Shown here: piece after piece, positions 27,856-36,030 of the stretch
How the letters are laid out: each line of letters opens with the position of its first letter
How positions within the stretch are numbered: position 1 is the stretch's first letter
Source: Pseudoflavonifractor sp. Marseille-P3106
Lineage (GTDB): Bacteria > Bacillota > Clostridia > Oscillospirales > Oscillospiraceae
DNA length: 64,000 nucleotides
Assembly (NCBI GenBank): GCA_900169975.1
Contig: LT827123.1
Span: 1 to 64,000, forward strand
Direction: 5' to 3'
Position numbers and translations under genes: made by a program
Notes under the pieces: model-generated
The model's input: the letters and a program-made list of their open reading frames with translations, nothing else
Told to the model about the DNA's origin: nothing
Database searches by the model: none

Positions 27856-27916
27856 GTCAAAAAACGCCGCGAAAACAGTGCCCGCTTCCTGCGGACCTGC
27901 CTTCGTGGCGTTTGAC
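27856..27916 (-). promoter_or_regulatory. Leader hairpin with T-run, candidate attenuator or riboswitch expression platform
   Basis: On the minus strand GTCAAACGCC pairs with GGCGTTTTTTGAC, enclosing an inner TCCGC/GCGGG stem, about 20 nt before the S-component start codon. The T-run makes it a possible intrinsic terminator within the leader. No known aptamer consensus (TPP, FMN, cobalamin, preQ1, THF) is recognisable. Confidence 0.5.
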
Positions 27917-27940
27917 GTTCCAAAATAAAGAATAGCAACA

Positions 27941-27978
27941 GAAAAAATTGCGGAAGCTGCCTTCGTGGCAGCTTGTTT
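27941..27978 (-). terminator. Terminator of the acetyltransferase region
   Basis: AAGCTGCC pairs with GGCAGCTT around an ACGAA loop. On the minus strand it is followed, after CCGCAA, by TTTTTT. The loop and flank (GCCACGAAGGCAG) recur in the adjacent leader hairpin. Confidence 0.7.
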
Positions 27979-28031
27979 TCCTGCCTATTTTACCAATCGG
28001 GGAAGAAAAAGTCAAGAAAAGACGCGGCGCA

Positions 28032-28637
28032 TCAGGGATGCTCCCTCCAATACTGCCCGGCCCCATCTTCCCAATCCTTCCGATCCTCCTCCGTGATGGG
28101 GCGGAGGACGCGGCAGGGGTTTCCTGCGGCAATGACGCCCCCGGGCAGGTCTTTGGTCACCACGGAGCCTGAGCCCACAATGGTTCCGTCGCCGATGGTG
28201 ACCCCCGGGTTGATGACGGTGTTCCCGCCGATCCAAACACTGTTTCCGATCCGCACGGGCTTTCCGTATTCCGATCCGCTGTTCCGGACCGCGGCGTCGA
28301 TGGGGTGGGTGGCCGTAAAAATGCACGCTCTGGGAGCCAGAAGCACATTGTCCCCCAGGGTGATGTCACACACGTCCAGCAGAATGCAGCCGCAGTTGAA
28401 GCAGCAGTTTTTCCCCAGAGAAATGTGGCTTCCGTAATCGCAGTGAAAGGGCGGCTCCACTCAGGAGCCCTCCCCCATTGCACCCAGCAGCTCCTGAAAG
28501 AGGGAGAGCAGTTCCTCCCGCGCCGGGGCGGCGTTGATGCGGGAAACCAGCCGGTACCTGCGGGTGTGGGCGGCCTCCAGCTCGGGATCGTCGGCCCGGT
28601 AGCGCTGACCGGCCAGCATCCGCTCCCGCTCTGTCAT
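28032..28637 (-). pseudogene. Maltose/galactoside O-acetyltransferase split by an in-frame stop
   Basis: Codons 1-58 (from ATG 28637) match the maltose-acetyltransferase N-terminal domain (ERERMLAGQRYRADDPEL). After a TGA at 28461-28463 the same frame continues without loss as VEPPFHCDYGSHISLGKN, the left-handed beta-helix domain with the catalytic His (TATHPID). Intact relatives have a hydrophobic/Tyr residue at the stop position. I read this as a nonsense mutation. Alternatively a GTG immediately after the stop (TGAGTG) could restart the acyltransferase domain. A selenocysteine reading is unlikely because the position is not catalytic. Confidence 0.75.
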
Positions 28638-29728
28638 CGCGCGCCTCCCCCAGTGGGCAGCCGGGAGGTGTCCAACGTCACGTCGCACTGGTCGGAGATG
28701 TGAAGACCCGCAAGGTAGGCCTCCTCCAGAGGGATCCACTTTTCCCGGAACCGCTCCAGACTCTCGGGGGTCTCCCGCTGCTCCAGGCGGGAGAGCTGGA
28801 CGGCGGCGTCGCAGGTGAGAAAGAGGTGGAGCCCGCTGTATCCGGCCAAAGCGGGGTGGAGGGCATAGCTCCCCTCCACAATGCTCAGGCGGCGGAAGAG
28901 GGTGGTCACCGGGGGGCGGAATCCCCCGGTGGAGCAGTCGAAGGGGCGGACGGTCACGGCCTCTCCCCGGGAGAGAGGGGCAAAGAGCTCCTGGGCCGCC
29001 CGCTCATAGTCCACGTTCCCTCCGGGGGCGGACAGCCGTTCGGGGGTGCGTTTTTCCGGCGGGAGAAAGTAGTCGTCCATGTGGAAAACATTGCACTCGA
29101 AGAGCTGGGCCAGCCGGGCGGCAAAGGTGGTCTTGCCCGCGGCGCAGCGTCCGTCCACCGCCACCACCACCGTACCGTCGGTCTCCCGCAGCGTCCGGTC
29201 GATGGCCCGCAGGGCGGGGGCGTAGCAGGAGAGATCCCGGTCGATCACCCGGTAGTGGGGGCGGTAGGCGCTGTCGTAAGCCTCGCTGTGGTGCAGCGGG
29301 GGGCAGCCCGCCCCGTCGTATTCGGCGAGAAAGTCGTCCAGTTCGGCGCAGTCCAGGGGAAGCTGTCCGGCCCAGGCGAGCCCGGACAGGAGTCCCAGCT
29401 TTTCCCAGAGCCCCCGGCCGGAACCCCGGGGGCGGGCGGAGAGGGCAAAGCAGCGGGCCAGCAGGGGAAGATCCTCCTCCGTCAGCCGCTTGGGGTCCAG
29501 GTGGCAGCGGCACAGCCCGTCCCCGATGGCTTCCACGGTGTAGGCGGGGACGTAGCCCTCAGTCTGTGCCCGGGCAAATTCCTCGCGGAGAAAAGGGAGG
29601 GCGTCCCCCTCGGCCACCAGATGGCCGGGGCCGAACTCGCTTTGATAGAGGAGCTTTGCGTAGTCCCGGCTCTCCATGGCCGGGTAACGTCTGGCGTGGA
29701 GCTTCAAAATGTTGGCGAGAGCACTCAT
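28634..29728 (-). CDS. Uridine-kinase-like P-loop protein with N-terminal domain of unknown function
   Basis: This is a 364-aa protein. Residues 1-175 form a distinct alpha-helical domain (ESRDYAKLLYQSEFGPGHL) I cannot name. Residues about 190-350 are a P-loop kinase with Walker A DGRCAAGKTT, a VFHMDDYFLP base/sugar segment and VEGSYALHP, as in uridine kinase/phosphoribulokinase relatives. The start at 29728 overlaps the DUF3842 stop, and its own stop overlaps the start of the following acetyltransferase gene, so the genes are coupled. The substrate is unknown; a nucleoside or sugar is likely. Confidence 0.75.
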   Translation of the reverse strand: MSALANILKLHARRYPAMESRDYAKLLYQSEFGPGHLVAEGDALPFLREEFARAQTEGYVPAYTVEAIGDGLCRCHLDPKRLTEEDLPLLARCFALSARPRGSGRGLWEKLGLLSGLAWAGQLPLDCAELDDFLAEYDGAGCPPLHHSEAYDSAYRPHYRVIDRDLSCYAPALRAIDRTLRETDGTVVVAVDGRCAAGKTTFAARLAQLFECNVFHMDDYFLPPEKRTPERLSAPGGNVDYERAAQELFAPLSRGEAVTVRPFDCSTGGFRPPVTTLFRRLSIVEGSYALHPALAGYSGLHLFLTCDAAVQLSRLEQRETPESLERFREKWIPLEEAYLAGLHISDQCDVTLDTSRLPTGGGAR

Positions 29729-30141
29729 CGGCCGGACACCTCCCCGGCGGCCAGCTCCACCGCGCTGGCCAGGGCATCCTCCAGCCGGCAGTTCTCGCTC
29801 CCGGCCACCAGGATGCCGCAGCTGGACACGGGGACCAGAATGCGGCGGGCGGGGGCGGCGGAGACGGCGGCGGCGATGGCGGGGCTGATCTCTCCCATAA
29901 GGGAGTTGGCCGCCAGCAGGCCGATGGGCCCCATGATGAGATCGGCCCGGCCGGCGTTCCAGCAGGCGGCGTTTTCTCCGGTGGCCCCTTTGTCGGCTCC
30001 TGCCTTGAGCATGGCGGAGGTGGCCATGGCGTTGGTCCCCACCCCCCATATCTGAACGGAAGGGCCCAGCCGGGCCTTCAGACGGGACACCAGACTGGCC
30101 CCCAGTCCGCCGCCCTGGCCGTCAATGACAACAATACGCAT
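29725..30141 (-). CDS. DUF3842 family protein
   Basis: This 138-aa cytoplasmic protein has the conserved opening RIVVIDGQGGGLGASLV and GVGTNAMATSAMLKAGAD, diagnostic of the clostridial DUF3842 family. The Gly-rich start is Rossmann-like, but no reaction is known. It is the first gene of the unit that includes the uridine-kinase-like protein, overlapping it by 4 nt (ATGA), with its promoter at 30225-30253. Confidence 0.85.
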   Translation of the reverse strand: MRIVVIDGQGGGLGASLVSRLKARLGPSVQIWGVGTNAMATSAMLKAGADKGATGENAACWNAGRADLIMGPIGLLAANSLMGEISPAIAAAVSAAPARRILVPVSSCGILVAGSENCRLEDALASAVELAAGEVSGR

Positions 30142-30224
30142 CGCTTGCAGCTCCTCTCGAATTTCCGGCTGCGGGGCGCGGAGGTGAGCGGAGAAAACGT
30201 GCCCGGCAGATTTGATTTGCTTCT

Positions 30225-30253
30225 ATTATACCGGAATGGAGGGAGCGGGGCAA
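30225..30253 (-). promoter_or_regulatory. Promoter of the DUF3842 operon
   Basis: On the minus strand TTGCCC (30253-30248) and a perfect TATAAT (30230-30225) are spaced 17 bp. Confidence 0.75.
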
Positions 30254-30302
30254 GGGGCAGCCGTCCGGAAAGAAAGAGAATTCGGAACACCTGTTGCGTA
30301 TC

Positions 30303-30331
30303 TTGAAACAAAAAGAAAAATGTGGTACAAT
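30303..30331 (+). promoter_or_regulatory. Promoter of the TetR gene
   Basis: TTGAAA (30303-30308) and TACAAT (30326-30331) are spaced 17 bp, 25 nt upstream of the GTG start. Confidence 0.75.
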
Positions 30332-30355
30332 CCGGCGGAAAGGAAGTGATGGGGC

Positions 30356-30970
30356 GTGGTAAAGACGGGGAAGCCCCCTGTGGAGGATCTGCGCCAGCGC
30401 AGGAGCAAACAGCATCTGTCGGAGGCGCTGCTGGAATTGATGTCGGAGAGGCCCTTTCGGGAGATCTCGGTGGTGGATGTCTGCCAGCGTGCCAGGGTGC
30501 ACCGCACTACGTTTTACGCCCATTTTGAAGATAAAAATGCACTTTTGCGCTATGTGCTGGCCGAACTGCGCCGCTCTTTCGAGGCCGAGCAGGAGGGCAT
30601 CGGGGGCCAGACGGGGACCCGGGGGTATCTGCTGGCGGAGTTCCACAGCGCCCTGTCCTTTCTGAAACGGAACCGGCAGGTCTATCTCTCCGGGCTGAAG
30701 GGCGGCAGCACCGAGCTGTGGCTGGTGGAGGACGCGGTGACCCAGTGGCTGGAGAGCCGGTTTGAGGCAGAGGGCTTTTACGCCGGCCGGGAGCGGATGG
30801 CCCAGTCTGCGGCGCGGTATTATTCCGGAGCTTTGCTGTCGGTGGTCCGCTGGTGGCTGGAAAGTGAGATGCCCATCAGCGAAGAGGAACTGGTGGAGCA
30901 GGTGACGCTTCTCCTGCCCAGCCACCCAGGCGGAGCCGAAGAGAAAAACGAGGCGGCCGGGGCCCTTTGA
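30356..30970 (+). CDS. TetR/AcrR-family transcriptional regulator
   Basis: This is a 204-aa regulator. The N-terminal helix-turn-helix (about 20-65) reads FREISVVDVCQRARVHRTTFYAHFEDKNALL, a standard TetR signature. The C-terminal ligand domain with VYLSGLKGG and YYSGALLSVVRWWLE resembles the TetR_C_7/DhaS type. The GTG at 30356 follows AAAGGAAG at a longer spacing. It lies just upstream of, and codirectional with, glycerol dehydrogenase, and may act on it. Confidence 0.85.
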   Translation: MVKTGKPPVEDLRQRRSKQHLSEALLELMSERPFREISVVDVCQRARVHRTTFYAHFEDKNALLRYVLAELRRSFEAEQEGIGGQTGTRGYLLAEFHSALSFLKRNRQVYLSGLKGGSTELWLVEDAVTQWLESRFEAEGFYAGRERMAQSAARYYSGALLSVVRWWLESEMPISEEELVEQVTLLLPSHPGGAEEKNEAAGAL

Positions 30971-31010
30971 ACCGGACGCCGTGCGGCGGAACCTTTCGGC
31001 GCTTCTTTTC

Positions 31011-31039
31011 TTGACACCCATGGGGTGCAATGCTAAAAT
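31011..31039 (+). promoter_or_regulatory. Promoter of glycerol dehydrogenase
   Basis: TTGACA (31011-31016) and TAAAAT (31034-31039) are spaced exactly 17 bp, 65 nt before the ATG. Confidence 0.85.
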
Positions 31040-31104
31040 AATCACGGTAATTCGGTTAAAATGAATATTTTCAATTCAAAATAGAAAGAAAAGGGAGCGT
31101 TTTT

Positions 31105-32193
31105 ATGTCAATCGGCATCAAGGCCCCGGGAAAGTATACCCAGGGGGCGGGCGAGCTGTCCAAACTGGGCATGAATGTGAAAAAGATGGGGAACAAGTTT
31201 TTCATTCTCTGTTCCGCCAACACCCGCAAGCGCATCGGCACCGTGATGGAGGAGTCCCTCCGCTCGGTGGAGAAGGAGTATGTTTTCTGCGACTTCAATG
31301 GTGAGTGCTCCAAGGCGGAGATCAGCCGGGTCATGGAGGAGTTTGAGAAGGCCGGCTGCGACGTGATGGTGGGCGCGGGCGGCGGCAAGGTCATCGACAC
31401 CGCCAAGGCTTCCGCCGAGAACCTGGGCGGCAAGCCGGTGGTCATCATCCCCACCGTGGCCTCCAACGACGCGCCCTGCTCCGGCGTGGCCGTCATCTAC
31501 AACGAGGCGGGCGTGGTGGTCAAGGCCCTGCTCACCAAGCACAACCCCGACTTGGTGCTGGTGGATACCGACGTCATCGCCCACGCTCCCGCCCGACTGC
31601 TGACCGCCGGCATGGGCGACGCTCTGGCCACCTGGTTTGAGACCCGGGCCTGCAAGCGCTCGGGCGCCAAGAGCATGGCCCGGGGCCTGTGCTCCAACAC
31701 CGCGTACATGATGAGCAGGCTCTGCTACGATCTGCTGATCCAGGACGGTGTGGCCGCACTGGAGGCGGTGAAGCGCCAGGAGAGCGACCAGCACCTGGAA
31801 AACGTGGTGGAGGCCAGCATTTACCTCTCCGGCATCGGCTTTGAAAGCGGCGGCCTGGCTGCGGCTCACGCCATCAACGACGGTTTTGCCTACGTCCCCG
31901 CCGCCCACGGCATGTACCACGGCGAGAAGGTAGCCTACGGCCTGCTGTGCCAGCTCCTGCTGGAGAAGGCCCCCCAGGAGGAGTGGGACGAGGTGTTCGG
32001 CTTCTGCAAGGCGGTGGGTCTGCCCACCAAGCTGGCCGATTTGGGTATCGCCGAGGTGAAGGAAGAGGAGATCCGCAAGGTGGCCGAGGCGGCCTGTGTG
32101 CCCACCCAGTCCACCAAGAACGTCCGGGCGGACATCACCCCCGACGAGGTCTATGCCGCCGTCATGAAAGTGGACGAGCTGGGCCGGAAGTAA
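31105..32193 (+). CDS. gldA: Glycerol dehydrogenase (iron-containing alcohol dehydrogenase family)
   Basis: This 362-aa cytoplasmic NAD-dependent enzyme interconverts glycerol and dihydroxyacetone. GAGGGKVIDTAK (about 94-105) binds NAD. SNDAPCSGVAVIYNE and the metal ligands Asp in GMGDALATWFE, His in AAAHAIND and His in HGMYHGEKVAYG are all in place. The ATG at 31105 follows AAGGGAG. It has its own promoter and terminator, and the TetR gene upstream may regulate it. Its codon use is strongly biased, suggesting high expression. Confidence 0.94.
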   Translation: MSIGIKAPGKYTQGAGELSKLGMNVKKMGNKFFILCSANTRKRIGTVMEESLRSVEKEYVFCDFNGECSKAEISRVMEEFEKAGCDVMVGAGGGKVIDTAKASAENLGGKPVVIIPTVASNDAPCSGVAVIYNEAGVVVKALLTKHNPDLVLVDTDVIAHAPARLLTAGMGDALATWFETRACKRSGAKSMARGLCSNTAYMMSRLCYDLLIQDGVAALEAVKRQESDQHLENVVEASIYLSGIGFESGGLAAAHAINDGFAYVPAAHGMYHGEKVAYGLLCQLLLEKAPQEEWDEVFGFCKAVGLPTKLADLGIAEVKEEEIRKVAEAACVPTQSTKNVRADITPDEVYAAVMKVDELGRK

Positions 32194-32224
32194 GGGCCGC
32201 AGCTCTTCCGCGTTTGGTTATGAG

Positions 32225-32259
32225 AAAAGGCGCAGGAAATTTTATTTCCCGCGCCTTTT
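32225..32259. terminator. Terminator after gldA
   Basis: AAAAGGCGC-GGAAAT pairs with ATTTCC-GCGCCTTTT, a long symmetric hairpin with A/T tails on both sides. Confidence 0.9.
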
Positions 32260-32392
32260 CTGTTGAAACAACCGGAGACAGAGGCCCGGAATACGGACCC
32301 TTGCAAAGAGGGTGGGCCAGCGGTATGATAGGGAAAAGAAATCCGCGTGGGAGCGATGCGGGGGTAAGCCTGATTTGGACGGGAGGGGAATC

Positions 32393-32941
32393 ATGAAAAA
32401 AGCGGTGAGATCTGCGGCGGCATTGGGGCTGCTGATGTTGCTGTCAGGATGCCGTCAGGCGCCGGGGGCAAGTTTTGGGACGCCTGAGCCCAGTCTGGAG
32501 ACTTCTGAGCCAGGTCTGGAGACACCGATGGCGGGCAGTAAAACGGAGGCGATCCCCTTTGCCGGCGATCAGCTTTATGCCGTGGCCTGGGTGGGGTACG
32601 ACGACTTAACGGAGCTCCCGTCCTATCTGGACCGCTATGTGGGCAGCGGCCATGTGCCCACCCACTATTTTTCCGATGGTGAATACTATTTGGTCATCCC
32701 CAGATATTCGGATATGGATCTGAAGCTGTACAAAAACGACATCGAGGCGGAAACGCCTGCGCTGGTGTTTGAAGAGAGCGAATGCGGCCCCTTCCTGATC
32801 CAGTGCAATATCAGCGATATTTTTTCCGATGTCACCGTCTCTTTCACCCGCGGAGAGGATACCGCCGAATTCTCCCCCTATATTTCGTTGAAGGACGGAA
32901 GCGTTGAGGTGGGGGAGAGAGGACTCCATCTTATAAAATAA
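32393..32941 (+). CDS. Lipoprotein of unknown function
   Basis: This 182-aa lipoprotein has signal KKAVRSAAALGLLMLL and lipobox SGC (Cys at residue 20). A short degenerate repeat follows (EPSLETSEPGLETP), then a compact domain rich in aromatic and acidic residues. No family is recognised. The ATG at 32393 lies behind GGGAGGGG. It is monocistronic between two terminators. Confidence 0.7.
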   Translation: MKKAVRSAAALGLLMLLSGCRQAPGASFGTPEPSLETSEPGLETPMAGSKTEAIPFAGDQLYAVAWVGYDDLTELPSYLDRYVGSGHVPTHYFSDGEYYLVIPRYSDMDLKLYKNDIEAETPALVFEESECGPFLIQCNISDIFSDVTVSFTRGEDTAEFSPYISLKDGSVEVGERGLHLIK

Positions 32942-32955
32942 GGCTTGCTTATGAG

Positions 32956-32992
32956 AAGCCCCGCTGTTGATGTTTGGTCAACAGCGGGGCTT
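32956..32992. terminator. Shared terminator of lipoprotein gene and TRAP operon
   Basis: AAGCCCCGCTGTTGA pairs perfectly with TCAACAGCGGGGCTT around TGTTTGG, between convergent genes. The T-runs are short (TT, CTT). Confidence 0.8.
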
Positions 32993-32998
32993 CCTGAA

Positions 32999-33406
32999 TT
33001 ATGCAACGCCTACGGTGAGAAGCAGATTGGCAAAGACCCGGCCTTCACCGGTGGAGACGGCCAGCTTGACGCCCTTTTCACAGCAGGCGTCGTAGAATTG
33101 ATACCGGCCCAGTTTTTTCAGCTCCATCCCGCCCAGCATCCGGGTGAACTCCCCAAAAATGGGGGGGATGGAGCCGTCGCCCGGGTCCATGACCTCCGCC
33201 TGCTCAAAGTGGGCGGCGGACTGGAGGGCGGCCAGGACGTCGGTGACGGCGGGCAGGCCGGGGGTGAGACCCAGATAGACCTTCTCGGCCCCGGCGGTCC
33301 TGGAGTCCAGAGGGTAGTTGCCGTCGGCGATGAGGATCTTGTCCCCATGGCCGCAGAGGGAGAGCACCCGCATGAGATCCGGGTGGATCAGCGCTCCGGT
33401 GAGCAT
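32999..33406 (-). CDS. RbsD/FucU-family sugar mutarotase
   Basis: This 135-aa cytoplasmic protein has the RbsD/FucU core: a catalytic His in LIHPDLMRVL and HGDKILIADGNYPL. Members interconvert ring or anomeric forms of ribose or fucose. It is the last gene of the IclR/TRAP operon, overlapping the SIS-domain gene by about 19 nt, so its substrate is probably the pathway sugar or its phosphate. Confidence 0.88.
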   Translation of the reverse strand: MLTGALIHPDLMRVLSLCGHGDKILIADGNYPLDSRTAGAEKVYLGLTPGLPAVTDVLAALQSAAHFEQAEVMDPGDGSIPPIFGEFTRMLGGMELKKLGRYQFYDACCEKGVKLAVSTGEGRVFANLLLTVGVA

Positions 33407-34023
33407 GATTTGATCTCTCCTTCCCGAAGCTGGCCCAGCGCTCCGCCGGGGTGGCAGCGAACATATTGCTGAGGGGTCTGCCCGCCGTCGGCCTGAAGGG
33501 CCACGGACAGAGCCTGGAGGGTGAGCACCTCGGCCAGAATGGAGTTGCGGGGGGCCCGGTTGAGCGGCCCTCCCTCCTCGGAGACGCCCGCCAGCAGCAC
33601 CGCGTCTCCCTCCCGGGCCAGCCAGGAATCGGGGTTCCCGGTGACGGCGATGACCTTGCAGCCGTTGTTTTTCACGGCCAGTACGGTGGATTTGAGTTCC
33701 GTGGTCTCTCCGGAGTTGGAGATGGCGATGACCACGTCCCCGGCCATCAGCTGGCCGCAGGAGCCGTGGACGGCCTCGGTACCGTGGAGAAAGTAGGTGG
33801 GAGTGCCGGTGGAGGAGAGCAGGGAGGCCAGGTAAGCGGCCACGTGGCCGGGCTTGCCGATGCCGGTGATGTGGACCCGGCCGCCCCCGGCCTGACAGGT
33901 GCGGATGAGGGACAGGGCGGCTTCATACTCCTCCGGACGGCGGGCGTCCAGGAAGGCGTTGAACTCCGTCCTGACGGAGGAGAAAAAGTGTTCTACCGCC
34001 TTTTTGCTTTCGGCGTTCATCAT
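33388..34023 (-). CDS. SIS-domain sugar-phosphate isomerase (KpsF/GutQ-like, no CBS domains)
   Basis: This 211-aa protein is a single SIS domain. ITGIGKPGHVAAYLASLL, FLHGTEAVHGSCG, ISNSGETTEL and HPGGALG are characteristic of arabinose-5-phosphate isomerases, but the two C-terminal CBS domains of KdsD are missing. In this operon a keto/aldose-phosphate isomerase role in catabolism is more likely than LPS synthesis. ATGs at 34023 and 34020 follow AAGGAGTG. It overlaps rbsD-like downstream. Confidence 0.83.
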   Translation of the reverse strand: MMNAESKKAVEHFFSSVRTEFNAFLDARRPEEYEAALSLIRTCQAGGGRVHITGIGKPGHVAAYLASLLSSTGTPTYFLHGTEAVHGSCGQLMAGDVVIAISNSGETTELKSTVLAVKNNGCKVIAVTGNPDSWLAREGDAVLLAGVSEEGGPLNRAPRNSILAEVLTLQALSVALQADGGQTPQQYVRCHPGGALGQLREGEIKSCSPER

Positions 34024-34053
34024 AACATCACTCCTTGGTGAGGGGATCGGGCC

Positions 34054-35049
34054 TCATTTCAGCGCGTCCAAAATCCGGGGATCAAAGCCGGCGTACTTCC
34101 GCTCTGTGAGCAGGGCCTGCACTTCGTCCACCGTGGGCAGACTGGGCATGGCCCCCATCCGGGAAACGGTGAGGGCAGCGGCGTGGCTGGCAAAGGCCAG
34201 GGCCTCCCCCTGGGGCAGTCCGGCGGTGAGTCCGGTGCAGAAGGCGGCCACAAAGGAGTCGCCGGCGGCGGTGGGGTCTGCCACATGGGGCATCCTGACG
34301 CAGGGCGTGTGGTGGATGCCGTCCTCCCCGGCGGCAATGGAGCCGTTCTCTCCCAGCGTGATGATCAGGTTTTTCACCCCCCTGGCCCGGAGCGCCCGGG
34401 AGACGGCGGCCACATCCGCCATATCCACACCGTGGGAGACGTCGATGGGGTGGTCCGCCAGCTGGGCTGCCTCGTGCTCGTTGGGGGAGAGATAGGTGGT
34501 GCAGGCCAGGAGCCGTTCAGACATGGGGGCGGCGGGGGCGGGATTGATCATGACGATCACCCCTGCGTCGCGGGCCCAACCGGCCACCGTTTCAATGACG
34601 TCCATGGGCAGTTCAAACTGCATCATGAGGAGGTCGTAGCGGCCGATCTCGTCCTTGAGCCAGGCCACGTCCTCCACCGTGAGGGTGAAGTTGGCCCCGG
34701 GACAGATCGTGATGCGGTTCTGCGCGCCGTGTTCGGTGACCTCCAGGGTGATATGCCCCATGCCGGAAGACTCTTTCGGGTCCACTGAGACGTGGGAGAC
34801 GTCCACGCCGGAAGCCCGGGCCGTGTCCACCATGGCCTTTCCGAAGGCGTCGTCGCCCACTTGCCCCACCATGGTGACGCGAGCGCCCAGGCGGGCACAC
34901 TGCACCGCCTGGTTGGCCCCCTTGCCGCCCGGGGCGGTCTGGAACTTGAGGCCCACTACGGTCTCCCCGGAGCCCGGAGCCCGCCGGGTGGAGGCGATGA
35001 GATCCATCATAAAGGACCCCACCACCAAAATGTTTGGTTTTTTCAGCAC
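34054..35049 (-). CDS. Ribokinase-like PfkB-family sugar kinase
   Basis: This 331-aa cytoplasmic kinase carries both PfkB signatures: GGKGANQAVQCARLGA (about 43) and DPTAAGDSFVAAF, in which the first Gly of the usual GAGD is Ala. The acidic NPAPA segment and ITLGENG are ribokinase-like. It phosphorylates a sugar or keto-acid with ATP. It overlaps the aldolase gene by 7 nt. With RbsD and SIS enzymes next to it, a pentose- or hexose-like intermediate is indicated. Confidence 0.88.
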   Translation of the reverse strand: MLKKPNILVVGSFMMDLIASTRRAPGSGETVVGLKFQTAPGGKGANQAVQCARLGARVTMVGQVGDDAFGKAMVDTARASGVDVSHVSVDPKESSGMGHITLEVTEHGAQNRITICPGANFTLTVEDVAWLKDEIGRYDLLMMQFELPMDVIETVAGWARDAGVIVMINPAPAAPMSERLLACTTYLSPNEHEAAQLADHPIDVSHGVDMADVAAVSRALRARGVKNLIITLGENGSIAAGEDGIHHTPCVRMPHVADPTAAGDSFVAAFCTGLTAGLPQGEALAFASHAAALTVSRMGAMPSLPTVDEVQALLTERKYAGFDPRILDALK

Positions 35050-35972
35050 GGCAGCCCCAGCTCCTTGCGAACGTAGTTTTCCAGGCGGATCAGGCTTTCC
35101 ACCTCACCCCGGGCGTTTTTGTCCAGCTTGGCACAGTCGGCGCTGCGGGAAAAGACGTTCATGGGCACGCCCGCCAGACTCTGATGATACTTGGCGCTGC
35201 AGGGGTAGATGCGCATCTCGATCATGGCGGCAGCTGTGAGGAAGTCAGCCGCCAGGCGGGCCTTTTCCGGTTGGTCGTCCCTGTGGTCGAAGCACCACTT
35301 GTAAATGTCGGGGTGGAAGTTGGCCATGACGCCGTTGTAGCCGGCGGAGCCGTGGCAGTAGCTGTCGAACCAGGACTGGGCGTTGGCGTTGAAAATTTTC
35401 AGCGGGGTGCCCTCCACGGCCTTGAGCCGCTCCCGGATGAGTTCATAGTCGCAGCAGGTGTCCTTCAAAAAGACCATCCGCCCCTCGGGGGCCACCTGCT
35501 TCAAAAACTCGGTGGAGACCAGGCGTTTCCAGGGCATGGGGCACTCATAAATGCCGAAGTCGATCTCGGGGAAGCGATCAAAGATCTCCCGGGCGTTCCG
35601 GAGAAAAACCTCCTCACCTTCGTGCTTTTGATCCAGCCGGTTGGACACCAGCACATAAGCGCCGATGCCCGGGATCTGCATCATGTCCTCGATCTCCCGG
35701 AACTGGGTGGGCTTGTCGTCGGCGGTGTGGCCGGAGGCCACGACCTGGATGCGGCCGTCCACCGTCTCGGCCACGGCCCGGGCGATGTCCAGTTTTTCCT
35801 GCCGGGAGAGAAAGGCCATCTCGGAGGACTGACACACGGCAAAGATGCCGGTGCAGCCCTTTTCGATGTACCAGTTGCAAAGGCCTTCGATGGCCTTGAA
35901 GTCCGGCTTGTCGTCATCGGTGTAGGGGGTGATCATGACCGGCCATACGCCGGGGTTGATGGAAAAAGGCAT
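35043..35972 (-). CDS. DapA/N-acetylneuraminate-lyase-family aldolase
   Basis: This 309-aa TIM-barrel class I aldolase has a Schiff-base Lys in MVFLKDTCCD and a catalytic Tyr in GIYECPMPW. N-terminal GVWPVMITPYTDDDKPD is the family opening. The usual GTTGE loop reads FAVCQSSEM, so the carboxylate/substrate site differs from true dihydrodipicolinate synthase, which rules out lysine synthesis as the obvious role. Beside a TRAP importer it probably cleaves an imported 2-keto acid (sialic-acid-like or ketodeoxy sugar acid) to pyruvate and an aldehyde. Confidence 0.85.
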   Translation of the reverse strand: MPFSINPGVWPVMITPYTDDDKPDFKAIEGLCNWYIEKGCTGIFAVCQSSEMAFLSRQEKLDIARAVAETVDGRIQVVASGHTADDKPTQFREIEDMMQIPGIGAYVLVSNRLDQKHEGEEVFLRNAREIFDRFPEIDFGIYECPMPWKRLVSTEFLKQVAPEGRMVFLKDTCCDYELIRERLKAVEGTPLKIFNANAQSWFDSYCHGSAGYNGVMANFHPDIYKWCFDHRDDQPEKARLAADFLTAAAMIEMRIYPCSAKYHQSLAGVPMNVFSRSADCAKLDKNARGEVESLIRLENYVRKELGLPC

Positions 35973-36030
35973 AGTTATCTCTCCTCAAAAGCAATTCGCG
36001 TCCGCTGCGCAGCCGCAGTCCGGGGCGCGG

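Noticed and set aside
27856-27916. Cobalamin or preQ1 riboswitch upstream of the ECF component
   Set aside because: GCCAC and related words occur, but the conserved cores and spacing of these aptamers are missing.
28461-28463. Selenocysteine in the acetyltransferase
   Set aside because: The UGA lies before EPPF at a structural, non-catalytic position where relatives have ordinary residues, and no SECIS-like stem is obvious.
35043-35972. Lysine-biosynthesis dihydrodipicolinate synthase (dapA)
   Set aside because: Family-level match only; the GTTGE loop is changed and the operon is a TRAP/sugar catabolic one.
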